The notes beneath the pieces were generated by a model, which worked only from the letters and a program-made list of their open reading frames with translations, was not told the origin of the DNA and ran no database searches. This document shows positions 9,701 to 18,742 of a stretch of DNA of 64,000 nucleotides, in pieces (positions within the stretch are counted from its first letter, which is position 1; the number at the start of each line of letters is the position of its first letter). The DNA is from Saprospiraceae bacterium (GTDB lineage: Bacteria; Bacteroidota; Bacteroidia; Chitinophagales; Saprospiraceae), in the NCBI GenBank assembly GCA_022842725.1, contig JALHOZ010000015.1, positions 1-64,000 on the forward strand, in the 5' to 3' direction. Both the position numbers and the translations under genes were made by a program.

Positions 9701-12700
9701 TGGATATATGAGGATGGACAGGTTTACATTCCTTTTTTAGACATTAAAATCAGGGCAACCCGGGAAGGTAACAAGTTGGTTGCCGACAAACCGGGTATTT
9801 CATCCCTGGAATATTACCGGGATTATAAAAGTAAAACTGTACAAAATACGGTACCGATTCTCGTCAACGAGGAATTATTTAAAAAATTAGGCTTTGAAAC
9901 CAACTACAATATTCCCCCCGATTCGAGATTATTAATTTTGGATTTAATAATTCCGGACATTAACAAATCTGATGGAAGTTTGACTTTTGGCCTTGCGAGT
10001 TTTATCAGAGAAGAAGGCTCAAAAGAGGAATTATTCAGTAATATATTTGATAAAAGGAATTTACTTTTTAAATCTCCGCCAATAAAAATTACCAATGATA
10101 CGGCGGCTGCTATTAAACTGGTCGATGTACAATTGGTACTCGAAGGGAGTTATACTTCAGAAGAGTATGATTACAAAAGGGTAGTTAAGGTTAAAGGCGC
10201 CGACCAATTCAGTAAGGCTCACATAGATTGTAAAAAGGGATTTGACCGCTTCGATATGCGCGGATATTACAAACCAAAAAATCTTGTGCCCGTTGGAGAG
10301 GATACATTAAAAATGCTTTTTACTTTGAATACTTCATCGGCTGGTAATGCACATGATTTAGGAGAATTTATTGGCATTATTCAGGACCTGAACGGAAAAG
10401 GCGAAAAGTGGAAGTTTTATTTAGAAGGTCAACCACATATCATATTTACTGCGGGAAATAATTTCTCCATTTTCCTGGACCTCTCTTCGAAGGCAAAAAT
10501 ATCCGAAAATGTCGATTGTAAATATATTAAAAATTTTAGTAACCATGAATCGTACAAAGGAATTGTGTTTAAAAGATTTGCATCTGACATCTCCTTTATT
10601 CACCTTAACAATGACCAACCCCTTCAGGTGGCATTAAAAGATGGTATGTATTTTCCCGATACAGAGGCAAGTGATGGTTTTTGGCTCGTATATAACTTTT
10701 CTAAAAATCTTACAAAAAATCAAGACCTGGTAAGTGAAACACAGGGGGCGAATTTCAGCGGATGGAAATACGCGGTGGACAGCCTTTCTTTTTCGGTTCA
10801 TGCTTCAAAATTGCACGAAAAAGTTGGATTTGGCGGTCGCATGTTAATTCCGATATTCAAGGATAAACCGATCAATTATGAAAAAAGGAAATTTGATAAG
10901 GGCTGGGCAAATTTCAACGGTTCCATTCTTATTGAAAATGAAAAAATTACAGCTGAGATTGGCTTTACATCATTAAAAGATAAGTTGTTTCAATCTGTAT
11001 TGGTGCCGGGTATGGCTATGAAACTAAATGCAAGTTCTAAGGTAGACGTCAGGTATAATCAGCAAACGCGAAAATGGATACCTACCGGAAGTTTCAGTGG
11101 TTTGTGTGATTTTTATTTGAATGATAATGTGGCTCTATCTCTCAACTTGATTTCACCACCGGGTTTGGAAATAGAGGCCGATCCCATTTCTTTTGAAAAT
11201 GTAAAAGTAAGCGCAGACGTTTTTAATAATGCCATAAAATTTAACCTTGACAGTACTTTAGTCAGTTATGTTTCCTTGGGTACATGGGGCGACGTGGATG
11301 CTAATGATTTAGCTAAAATTGATGAAGTCATGGATTTTCGAAACAGGCTTTCCGTTATCGGAAGCAAACAAAATTCCGCAGGAATAAGCAAAGCCATGCC
11401 TGGTGACAAAGGCGGCAAAGGAGGAAGTCAGGCCATGTTTATGGGCTTTGATCTGGTATCTACTTGTTTGGGACCGGTCCAGCGGGATGGTGAGATTGTG
11501 ATGGGACTCAAACTCGCTATTGGTTTGATGGGAGCTACGAAAGAAAAAACATCGAAAGGAACAGAGACCAAGGCACAATTTATCAGAACGGAAGGAGTGT
11601 TGGGCTTGAGTTATAAACCTTCCGGAAACAGCCAGGATACCTGGAAATTTTCAGAAGTAACACTCGAATGTTTATCAGTTGAAGGAGCACTGGGTCCCGT
11701 TGGCTTTAAAGGAGGTCTTAACATACTCAGGGGGGATTCAGAATACGGGTCAGGCCTGAAAGGTTTTCTTTCCGGTGACATTGAAGGTTTGGGGGGCATG
11801 ACCATTGTCGGTCAATTTGGAAAGAAAAAGGAAGGTGAAAGTGATTATTATTATGGCTTCCTGGATTTGGAGGTATTCAGCGAACAAGGTATTCCATTGT
11901 TTTATGACCCTGTTACCAATGTGCCCAAAGTGGATTTCTTTGGGGCTGGTGGCGGAATACATATTAATATGAATATTAAAAAACCTGTAGAAGAAGTAGC
12001 CATGCCTGATTCTGCACAAATGGTAAAAAAAGATAAGGAACGTGAAGACGCGGAAGAAAGAAAAAAGTCCGGAAATTTTTGTAAAAAGGTAGGGGGGGAA
12101 CTTCTCCAGCCCGGGGCAGGTCTTAACCAAACCTATACGCCGAAAAAAGGTACTTTCGGGGGCAAGGTATATGCCATTTTTGGTCCTTATTCACCGAAGG
12201 AACCACCCTATAGTATAGTGGCAGATGCAGGTATTGCCATTTCATTTAATTGGGACAACGAAACCAATGAGTTTTCGTTAAATCAGATTTCATTGGAAGG
12301 CAGAGGTTATCTGATGCCATCTTCCATCCGGGAAAGACGAGAAAACAACGTGGGCGATATATATGCCGGAATTACACTGGATTGGCCAAACAGAACCCTG
12401 GAGGGCGAGATCGCTTTCAGATCCAGGTTTAAAGTACCGGTTGTCAACACGACCTTATTTTCTTTACCCATTGATTATGATAAAACGGTATTTAACACTA
12501 GAGAAAATTACAACAAGGGGCGAATAAAATTTAGTTTCAGCCCATCCAATCCGTATGCGGAACTCAAACTGGGCGGTCCCGGAACCGGCACATTTAAACC
12601 CATCTCAGGTACTTTGTTGACAAGCCTGATACCACTCGTACGGGATAGCATCAAGGCATATGCTCAGCTTGGTGCCAATGTGGATGCTCCTCAAAAACTG

Positions 12701-15700
12701 GAGGACATGATTCCTGAACTACGCGGACTCCTGTCGAAGGCTGACAGTATAGAAAGGGCAGAATCACTCAAAAGTCAACGTGAACCGGTGGACCTAGGCT
12801 CCGGTCCGGCCAAGGGTATTGCCTTTGGATTGACCATGTCCCGGGGAGTGGATGCCAACTTCCTGTTAATGCACGCCAATCTTTATCTCAAGCTGGGATT
12901 TGATGTCAATCTGAGAGAATATAAAGATATAACGTGTAGCAATAGTGATAATCAGGGACAAATCGGCCTCAAAGGATGGTATGCCAAAGGGAGTGCTTTC
13001 GCCTATGCAAACGGACGGATTGATATGGGCTTCAAGCTATTCGGTCTAAACCTGACTACTCCGGTTTTTAATGCCAGTGCCTACCTTACTATGCAGGTAG
13101 AAGGCCCCAATCCCACCTACTTCAGAGGTATGATTGGTGGACAATACAATGTTTTAGATGGCATGTTTTCAGGAGATTTTCAGTATAAAGTGGTCATCGG
13201 AGAGCCGTGTGAATATACTAAACCGCCTGACCCGCTGGCAGATCTTACGATCTTTAAAAATGCAAGTGTCAGGAACGGTCAGAATAACGTGGACAGGTAT
13301 TCGGATATAACGTTAAATACGAATATCCCGCTTCGAAAAGATTTTACCCTGACACAACGGGATGTGAGAAACCTGCCTTCACATGCGCTTATTTTTATGG
13401 CTGAGGTGCACGATGTAATGATTTATACCGAAAAGGAGTTTGATGAAGAAGCCAAACGGTACAGGTACGAACAGCAAAATAAAAACAACCAATCTACTCC
13501 ATACATTAAAAATCCATCTGAAATAAAAAGAAGATTGTATTCTTATAAAGTTGAGAATTATGGTAAGACAATTACCATTTCATTACATGAAGCACTTCAG
13601 CCTAATACGGTATATTATATAGAATACAAATTCGGTTGGAAAGAAAAAAAAGGCTATGAAAATCCACAGTATACTGACAGAGACAAGCCTGAATGGGGAA
13701 AGATCAAATTCACTACAGGCGAACGTCCGACAAGGATTACTCCCGGTATGATAGAGTATTCCGCGCCGGGTGACCGCCAACGTTATTGGCACAAAGGATA
13801 TGCGGATACAGAAATCAAATTTCACCGGAAAGCAGAAGAGGATGCCAAATCATTATTCCCGTTGACTTGTACTGAGTGTGATGTTTTGCCGGGTCAAACG
13901 GGTCCGCTTAAATACAAATACGTAGCCCGATTAAAGGAATATAATTCCAATGGACAGGAAATATCCACAAAAGATTTTGTTGTTACCGGCCATCCGGGAC
14001 AAAAAGAGAACGTTGAGGTACTGGATTCAAAGTCCAAAACCATAGATGGCAGGTATAATTTGACCTACCTTGAAAAAAGAAACGTAAATGTGAGCAAAGT
14101 TTCATTTCCGGATTTAAAAAATTATGATCTGCAAAAAGGGAAAATTTACTCGTTGTTCATAGTCCGTGAGTTGGATTTGGCTTTGCCAGATGTTAGCGAC
14201 GCCAATTATAAAAGGTATCATAAGATGATCAAAGATCATTTTTTCGTCCTTAAGGAGTTGAATTTCGGCACAAGCTTGTATGAAAACCTTACGGAAAAGT
14301 TAGCCAAACTCGAGTTTGCTCATGTAAAATCCGACCTGAAAATGCGCGATTTCAGCCATCCGAATGATGTGTTTGATTCGGAGCGTGCCGGTGTCATCAA
14401 TCAACTGGGCGAAAGTAAATTTCACTCCGTGAGAGATGATTTTTTTAGTTTTAAAATAAAAAACAGGAAAGGCAATGAATCTTTTGACATGTATGATATA
14501 GCGCGTTTGAGAAGAAATGTAAAGCTCGACTATTATCATGCATATATCCCGGCCGAGTATGTCACAAAATTTCATCAGAACAAAGGCTTGAATAGTATTT
14601 TGGATGGAAGTGTATTAAATAATCCGAATTTTAATTTAGCCGGAAAATCATACCTCAAACAAGTACTGGTTGATTATACCAAAGCCGAAGAGAAAGGAAT
14701 GCTTAATTTTGGCGATAAAACCATAAGTGATGGTTCCAAATGGCATTACAGGCTTACCGGTGCCACCAATGTTTCCTTACAGACATTGACCGATGCCGAG
14801 ATTGCAACCAAAACTTTTTCTACGCAATCAATGGATCTTAATGTAAGCGCCGGAAATCCGCAGCTGGCAGGGAAATCAGTACAAGGTGACTTTTTGATTC
14901 AGGATTTACGGTCCAGGATTGTAATTAACCAATTATACTGGTTGTCAAAGATTAGCAAGGGCACATCGGTTTCGTACGGCGACGGGTATCAGGAATTTAT
15001 AAGTTCAAGGGGTAAAGGAGAATTTATGGTTGATGGCCGAAGAGACTTTAGCTGGATCACCAACCCACCTGAAGGTACAAAAAATGTGTATAATAATTTT
15101 ATTGCTACCGAACCCGGCTATCGATTATCGTATCATGGACATTCAGCCATTTATTTTCCTGCCGGAGAGTGGGGCGAGATGGTCGAATCCAAAAGAGACA
15201 AAGGAGCGTCAATGACAGGTTATCAAAATTTATTTCCGGACAGGGTTTCAGGGTCTGAAATTGAAATAGACAATGTAACAGAATTGTCATTGGAAGAATG
15301 GTATTATATTAAAAAAGATGGAAAGACAAGGATAGATGCTAAACATGGAAGTGGGGTATTTTATCCCGTTTGGGGATTAGAACAACCTTACTTTGACAAA
15401 AACGAATCCTCGGCATATGGTATTTATACGCCGGCATACGGACTGATTTTTGACAATGGATGGACTTACATTGAAGATATTCCAGGTGATTATTCGACAT
15501 TGTGGAAATTTTCTAATAATGGCAGCAACATTTCCATCCGTAATTATGCTGACAAATATAAAAATGTAAAGTTCCCGGCTGTTCTGAGAAGCATTGATAG
15601 TCATAAAATAAGTCCAAAATTCGAAGGTGATAAAGAAGATGATATTTCGGTAACTTTTACGGAAAGAAACCAAAGTTTATTTAACTCCGAAAAAGTATAC

Positions 15701-16102
15701 AGGATAAAAGATTCAGAAGGTAGAATCATGAAAGATGTAAAAAATAGTGAAAGATGGAGGATTTACAGGGAAGGCAGGTTTTACAGAATTGTCAGTAATA
15801 ATGGTTTTATTTTGTTTTTCCATAGATATGATCCAATTGGTCCCGGAGACTACCTGCAGGTCCAGGTGGAAAAAAATGAATTTCCTTCTAAAGGCACAAC
15901 ATCGGGTTCCAGGGATCATTATTATACAAGATTATGGAATATTTCGGATACCGGCGAAGGTAGTTACTTAATTCAAAATGCATTTAAGGTCAGGCATCAC
16001 CTTAAAATCCATGAAAGCCCGGTGATCAAAGACGAAGGGACTCGTGTAGATCATTTTTTTGAAAGTTATCCGGAGAAGTTTACCATTGAAGAAATAAGAT
16101 AA
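6707..16102 (+). CDS. Giant secreted cell-surface protein, 3131 residues
   Basis: Signal peptide 1-20 (ending SLTA). Residues about 22-265 form an N-terminal module (PVQVTGALVPPHSL, VPEGFNQICLQ, FSWMPMHL, YYAWRVKA). From memory this matches the start of very large Bacteroidota proteins, some named TANFOR-domain proteins; this family link is unverified. A long beta-rich body follows, with a Gly-rich patch near 1565 (GDKGGKGG) and a charged linker about 1765-1790. An Ig-like (Big_5-type) region lies about 2180-2340 (PNTVYYIEYKFGW, IKFTTGERP). At the C-terminus, three W-x-[IF] repeats near 2933, 3017 and 3077 look like part of a ricin-type beta-trefoil. No T9SS sorting domain is seen. It lies 35 nt after the barrel gene and 1 nt before the fn3 gene. 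An adhesin or surface scaffold is the best guess; the function is unknown. Confidence 0.85.
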   Translation: MKKFVTLYLTFFLFICSLTAQNTIWPVQVTGALVPPHSLDLKVYGTDRMNDLNFQVFLKDPVEQSLQVKPVLTIEQNGTILYQTDMNFNGDILTLTQFEPFVLDGTILNRYLSSEALTGRAEQGRGAALVPEGFNQICLQMYGVERSVPVSNKFCVAGNFRLNQPPQIIKPAFNEKIKMPEVQNMIFSWMPMHLGSGNNPGAVDYFFELVALPQGVMNANDFFDSALKVYTTTTNATSFIYSQAEPPLQPGVYYAWRVKASSMLHPTSTLFQNEGKSEISVFVLYDGEAPTNDLNPFDNPAPRGCSVYETGYGPVSKADNEPMILAPNQDVKLGFFNMKVTEASGNSQVGYSGKGLIAFPMLRSTLEVVFTNVKVNKEGRVYDSESIEAGSGPFTLSKEQLSPENIARYVNNQYAADLYRSINDSKKVSLLTEDVSRRNELPLALVNEQNPSMMVCVTGIYFTPSHAFLNMVGLNETGEGLTFDISAATAIQATPYGLKSGSYLVPISRSSGPGSAREIIPTIEMMVSTDGSSKLFCDCSGITESKLKENLQISPDIMVRADNGGPVVLELSDKKADAKTYFGEVKGLPAFEINGMEGFRFNANKVMVDLSNTNTIENGAKFQASEEGILDPTWRGAVIQEASVSLPEAYNVFSGKGRLTLDKGEILLNENNIPYGSFSKENLISIDNGKVENWRYSVDKYSLEFLKGKFVSPSISGRLKLPVADDLINYNGELLQSGNSNASMNITMPSGDLKIGMWSANMSLSDETSIGLEIKNLGNEKMMYPSAKLSGDLNVNVSNSVLGEKLKGNIAQTLADMKQALNATSDDLSFSISGLHINNWNLSPYDLPENRYTANSVEVEKARFVLGGKSYAVTHGEILKRTIDNIEQVGVSVVIKEGNNKINVILWGAENNGSFALDQIEAQIIDIRCNCTIEPKGIGKVELQKLYDKLIHEEYWAMAPGHVPSSGKQASEPVHNKNFQIFHAEMKARLELNTTQGGWIYEDGQVYIPFLDIKIRATREGNKLVADKPGISSLEYYRDYKSKTVQNTVPILVNEELFKKLGFETNYNIPPDSRLLILDLIIPDINKSDGSLTFGLASFIREEGSKEELFSNIFDKRNLLFKSPPIKITNDTAAAIKLVDVQLVLEGSYTSEEYDYKRVVKVKGADQFSKAHIDCKKGFDRFDMRGYYKPKNLVPVGEDTLKMLFTLNTSSAGNAHDLGEFIGIIQDLNGKGEKWKFYLEGQPHIIFTAGNNFSIFLDLSSKAKISENVDCKYIKNFSNHESYKGIVFKRFASDISFIHLNNDQPLQVALKDGMYFPDTEASDGFWLVYNFSKNLTKNQDLVSETQGANFSGWKYAVDSLSFSVHASKLHEKVGFGGRMLIPIFKDKPINYEKRKFDKGWANFNGSILIENEKITAEIGFTSLKDKLFQSVLVPGMAMKLNASSKVDVRYNQQTRKWIPTGSFSGLCDFYLNDNVALSLNLISPPGLEIEADPISFENVKVSADVFNNAIKFNLDSTLVSYVSLGTWGDVDANDLAKIDEVMDFRNRLSVIGSKQNSAGISKAMPGDKGGKGGSQAMFMGFDLVSTCLGPVQRDGEIVMGLKLAIGLMGATKEKTSKGTETKAQFIRTEGVLGLSYKPSGNSQDTWKFSEVTLECLSVEGALGPVGFKGGLNILRGDSEYGSGLKGFLSGDIEGLGGMTIVGQFGKKKEGESDYYYGFLDLEVFSEQGIPLFYDPVTNVPKVDFFGAGGGIHINMNIKKPVEEVAMPDSAQMVKKDKEREDAEERKKSGNFCKKVGGELLQPGAGLNQTYTPKKGTFGGKVYAIFGPYSPKEPPYSIVADAGIAISFNWDNETNEFSLNQISLEGRGYLMPSSIRERRENNVGDIYAGITLDWPNRTLEGEIAFRSRFKVPVVNTTLFSLPIDYDKTVFNTRENYNKGRIKFSFSPSNPYAELKLGGPGTGTFKPISGTLLTSLIPLVRDSIKAYAQLGANVDAPQKLEDMIPELRGLLSKADSIERAESLKSQREPVDLGSGPAKGIAFGLTMSRGVDANFLLMHANLYLKLGFDVNLREYKDITCSNSDNQGQIGLKGWYAKGSAFAYANGRIDMGFKLFGLNLTTPVFNASAYLTMQVEGPNPTYFRGMIGGQYNVLDGMFSGDFQYKVVIGEPCEYTKPPDPLADLTIFKNASVRNGQNNVDRYSDITLNTNIPLRKDFTLTQRDVRNLPSHALIFMAEVHDVMIYTEKEFDEEAKRYRYEQQNKNNQSTPYIKNPSEIKRRLYSYKVENYGKTITISLHEALQPNTVYYIEYKFGWKEKKGYENPQYTDRDKPEWGKIKFTTGERPTRITPGMIEYSAPGDRQRYWHKGYADTEIKFHRKAEEDAKSLFPLTCTECDVLPGQTGPLKYKYVARLKEYNSNGQEISTKDFVVTGHPGQKENVEVLDSKSKTIDGRYNLTYLEKRNVNVSKVSFPDLKNYDLQKGKIYSLFIVRELDLALPDVSDANYKRYHKMIKDHFFVLKELNFGTSLYENLTEKLAKLEFAHVKSDLKMRDFSHPNDVFDSERAGVINQLGESKFHSVRDDFFSFKIKNRKGNESFDMYDIARLRRNVKLDYYHAYIPAEYVTKFHQNKGLNSILDGSVLNNPNFNLAGKSYLKQVLVDYTKAEEKGMLNFGDKTISDGSKWHYRLTGATNVSLQTLTDAEIATKTFSTQSMDLNVSAGNPQLAGKSVQGDFLIQDLRSRIVINQLYWLSKISKGTSVSYGDGYQEFISSRGKGEFMVDGRRDFSWITNPPEGTKNVYNNFIATEPGYRLSYHGHSAIYFPAGEWGEMVESKRDKGASMTGYQNLFPDRVSGSEIEIDNVTELSLEEWYYIKKDGKTRIDAKHGSGVFYPVWGLEQPYFDKNESSAYGIYTPAYGLIFDNGWTYIEDIPGDYSTLWKFSNNGSNISIRNYADKYKNVKFPAVLRSIDSHKISPKFEGDKEDDISVTFTERNQSLFNSEKVYRIKDSEGRIMKDVKNSERWRIYREGRFYRIVSNNGFILFFHRYDPIGPGDYLQVQVEKNEFPSKGTTSGSRDHYYTRLWNISDTGEGSYLIQNAFKVRHHLKIHESPVIKDEGTRVDHFFESYPEKFTIEEIR

Positions 16103-16103
16103 T

Positions 16104-18710
16104 ATGAAAAGCAGAATCATCATAACAGCTATATGTTTGTGGCATTTGAGTTTTACCATGTATGCTCAAAATAAACCATCCTGGGTAATAGAATCCGCGG
16201 TTTCAAACAGTCAGGTTTCGGTCAACTGGTTTCCCACTGATCCGGCTGTTTGGAAAGAAGGCCTGAAATCAGGATATACCTTAACCCGTGAAAATGTAAG
16301 TGGCGGATCGAATGGTGCTTTTACGCCGGTTCAGATCACCCGCAAAGATTCCTCGTGGTTTCGGGTCCAAAGCAACGGCATTGAATCTGTACTCTCGCCG
16401 ATTGGATCTATTTTGTACGAAGATAATTTTCTGAATACATCCGATAAGGAGAATGATGAAATTCAATTCAATTATATAGTATTTGAAAGTTCTATTGATA
16501 GCATGGTCGCCGGGGCAGTCGGTTTGGGGTATACGGATAAAAATGTTACACCGGGATCTACCTACAAATATACAATCAGACACAATAAATCGGGACAGAC
16601 GACATCTGTTACCATCCAATGTACGGACGGGGAAACTGCGCGGCAACCGAAAGAATACAACCATGATTTTCGATGGCCGAATGGCAACTCATTGCGTGAT
16701 ATGCTGGAGCTTTCAAAACCTTTCGTGGTGAAAGCCATCATTGGTAAAGCCAGGCCAAAGATAGATTCTGTTATCCTGAGATGGGTGCCCTCAACAATTG
16801 AAATCTGCCGGGATGCGATGACGGACGGGTATGAAATATGGCGGTCAGGAGCCGGTGAGGATTCCGTTTTGATCGCCACGGTAAAACCCTGGACAGAAGC
16901 TCAGATCAGGCAAATGTCACGGTCGGATACGTTGGCCATGCTGGCTGCCGCCTTCGTAATGGATCAGGGCTTGCCGCAGGGTATCGAGTCCGCCAGTATG
17001 TTTGATCAGGCAGCAATGGAAAGCAACTATTTCGGATTTGCGTTATCCGCCGCTGACAGGTCACAGCTGGCCGCGGATGTTTTTGGTCTCCGCTATGTTG
17101 ACCGGGAAGTAACCTTAGGAGAGACCTATCGTTATGAGATCCGGACAAAACGCCTGACCCCCAATTTCCCGGTACCTGATATTTGGGTGACCAACGAGTT
17201 TGAACCATTGACAGCGCCGCAAAATTTTAAAATAGAAAAAAATGACAGATCGGTTACGTTGAAGTGGTTACCAAACGGGGATGTGGCATACAATTCGTTT
17301 ATCGTCGAACGATTGAATCCGGGAGATTCTGTGTATTATCCCATTACCAAGCAGCCTATCGTATTTATACGGTCGAGAGAATTAATAAATCACCCCGTAA
17401 CCTATATTGATTCTCTGCCGTCCAATAACCAGGTGTACATGTATCGCATCAAAGGTTCCAATGCCTTTGGCGAATGGAGTGACTATGCCTACGGACATGG
17501 CTTTGGCAGAGACAAAACGTCGCCCGAACCGGTATCTATAGTAACCGGGGATTTCCGGAAAGAAGAGGCTACTATTCGGATTTCCTGGACAGCGAATACC
17601 AAAGATAAAGATTTGAAATACCATCAGGTGTTGATGGCGGAAAATGCTGATTACAATTTCAGCGCGGTAAGCGGCGATCTTCCTCCTTCGGATACGGTGT
17701 TTACCATGAGTCTGAAAGATATAGATACCGACCGGTCGTTTTATTTCAAAGTCAATAGTGTGGACAGTTCGGGAAATTTAGCAACAAGTTTTGCCAAGTA
17801 TGTGGTGGTCCCTGATCATAGCCGTCCAAACGCACCGGATGTCATTAAAGCCGGCATAAGTCCCGAGGGTTGGGTTACCATTACTTGGAGCCCAAGTTCC
17901 TCCAGGGATGTCGTTGGCTACTATGTGTTTTTTTCCAATAATGATCCGCAAAACCTGGCGTTGGTTTTTGATAAACCATTAAACGATACGACATTTTCAT
18001 GGAAAATTGAATTAAATTCACTTACTAAATATATATATGTAGGGGTGAAATCTGAAGATGATTATTATAACCGCAGCTTCCTCTCTGAAATCCTGAAGTT
18101 GAGGCGGCCGGATACCATTCCACCTGTCAGTCCTTTTTTATCAAAAGTGGAAGTGAAGAATGAAAATGTAATCTTACATTGGGAAAAGAGCGGATCAGCC
18201 GATGTGCAAAAATATCTCATCTTTACCCGAAATCCGGAAGACAGTTTGGCTGAATGGATGGTCATTGATTCTGTCCGTAAAGAAATATTGACGTACGAAA
18301 CTCAATCCGACATGTATGATGGCAAAATTGATTATGCTGTCAAATCTGTCGATGATTTTGGCAATCTATCGGACTATTCGAATACAGGTCAGGCTTTTCT
18401 GCCGTTTCCCGGCAATAAACACGTGCCTCAATTGCAAAAACTGGTGGAAGGGAAAAATACATCAGTTACAATAAGCTGGCAATACAACAACCCACCAGGA
18501 AAGGGTAAAAACCTTGCATTCAAATACCAGTTATTTCGTTCGGTAGGTTCGCAAAATGTTACGATGTACAAAGAGTTACCATCAGCTGAAATTTCATGGT
18601 CCGATGAAAACCTCACTTCCGGCGTCCTTTACAACTACGCCGTCCGTGTCAAATACGACAACGGCTGGACCGGCGAACTCAGTGAAGTAAAATCGATCCT
18701 GATTAAATAA
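16104..18710 (+). CDS. Secreted fibronectin type III repeat protein
   Basis: 868 residues with a signal peptide ending TMYAQ (about 1-22). The N-terminal third carries two longer fn3-like modules (WVIESAVSNSQVSVNWFP, about 25-180, and SVILRWVPSTIEICRD, about 205-370). Five more typical fn3 modules follow to the end, each with the pattern V-T-[LI]-x-W near its start and a Y-x-[YV]-x-V-x-[SA] strand near its end (for example YVGVKSEDD, YAVKSVDDFGN, YNYAVRVKYDNG). No C-terminal sorting domain is visible. The start codon is 1 nt after the stop of the giant gene, so the two are almost certainly co-translated and probably act together at the surface. The partner role is inferred from position only. 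Confidence 0.82.
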   Translation: MKSRIIITAICLWHLSFTMYAQNKPSWVIESAVSNSQVSVNWFPTDPAVWKEGLKSGYTLTRENVSGGSNGAFTPVQITRKDSSWFRVQSNGIESVLSPIGSILYEDNFLNTSDKENDEIQFNYIVFESSIDSMVAGAVGLGYTDKNVTPGSTYKYTIRHNKSGQTTSVTIQCTDGETARQPKEYNHDFRWPNGNSLRDMLELSKPFVVKAIIGKARPKIDSVILRWVPSTIEICRDAMTDGYEIWRSGAGEDSVLIATVKPWTEAQIRQMSRSDTLAMLAAAFVMDQGLPQGIESASMFDQAAMESNYFGFALSAADRSQLAADVFGLRYVDREVTLGETYRYEIRTKRLTPNFPVPDIWVTNEFEPLTAPQNFKIEKNDRSVTLKWLPNGDVAYNSFIVERLNPGDSVYYPITKQPIVFIRSRELINHPVTYIDSLPSNNQVYMYRIKGSNAFGEWSDYAYGHGFGRDKTSPEPVSIVTGDFRKEEATIRISWTANTKDKDLKYHQVLMAENADYNFSAVSGDLPPSDTVFTMSLKDIDTDRSFYFKVNSVDSSGNLATSFAKYVVVPDHSRPNAPDVIKAGISPEGWVTITWSPSSSRDVVGYYVFFSNNDPQNLALVFDKPLNDTTFSWKIELNSLTKYIYVGVKSEDDYYNRSFLSEILKLRRPDTIPPVSPFLSKVEVKNENVILHWEKSGSADVQKYLIFTRNPEDSLAEWMVIDSVRKEILTYETQSDMYDGKIDYAVKSVDDFGNLSDYSNTGQAFLPFPGNKHVPQLQKLVEGKNTSVTISWQYNNPPGKGKNLAFKYQLFRSVGSQNVTMYKELPSAEISWSDENLTSGVLYNYAVRVKYDNGWTGELSEVKSILIK

Positions 18711-18742
18711 TACGTTTATCAATAAAAAAAAATCGCGTGACA

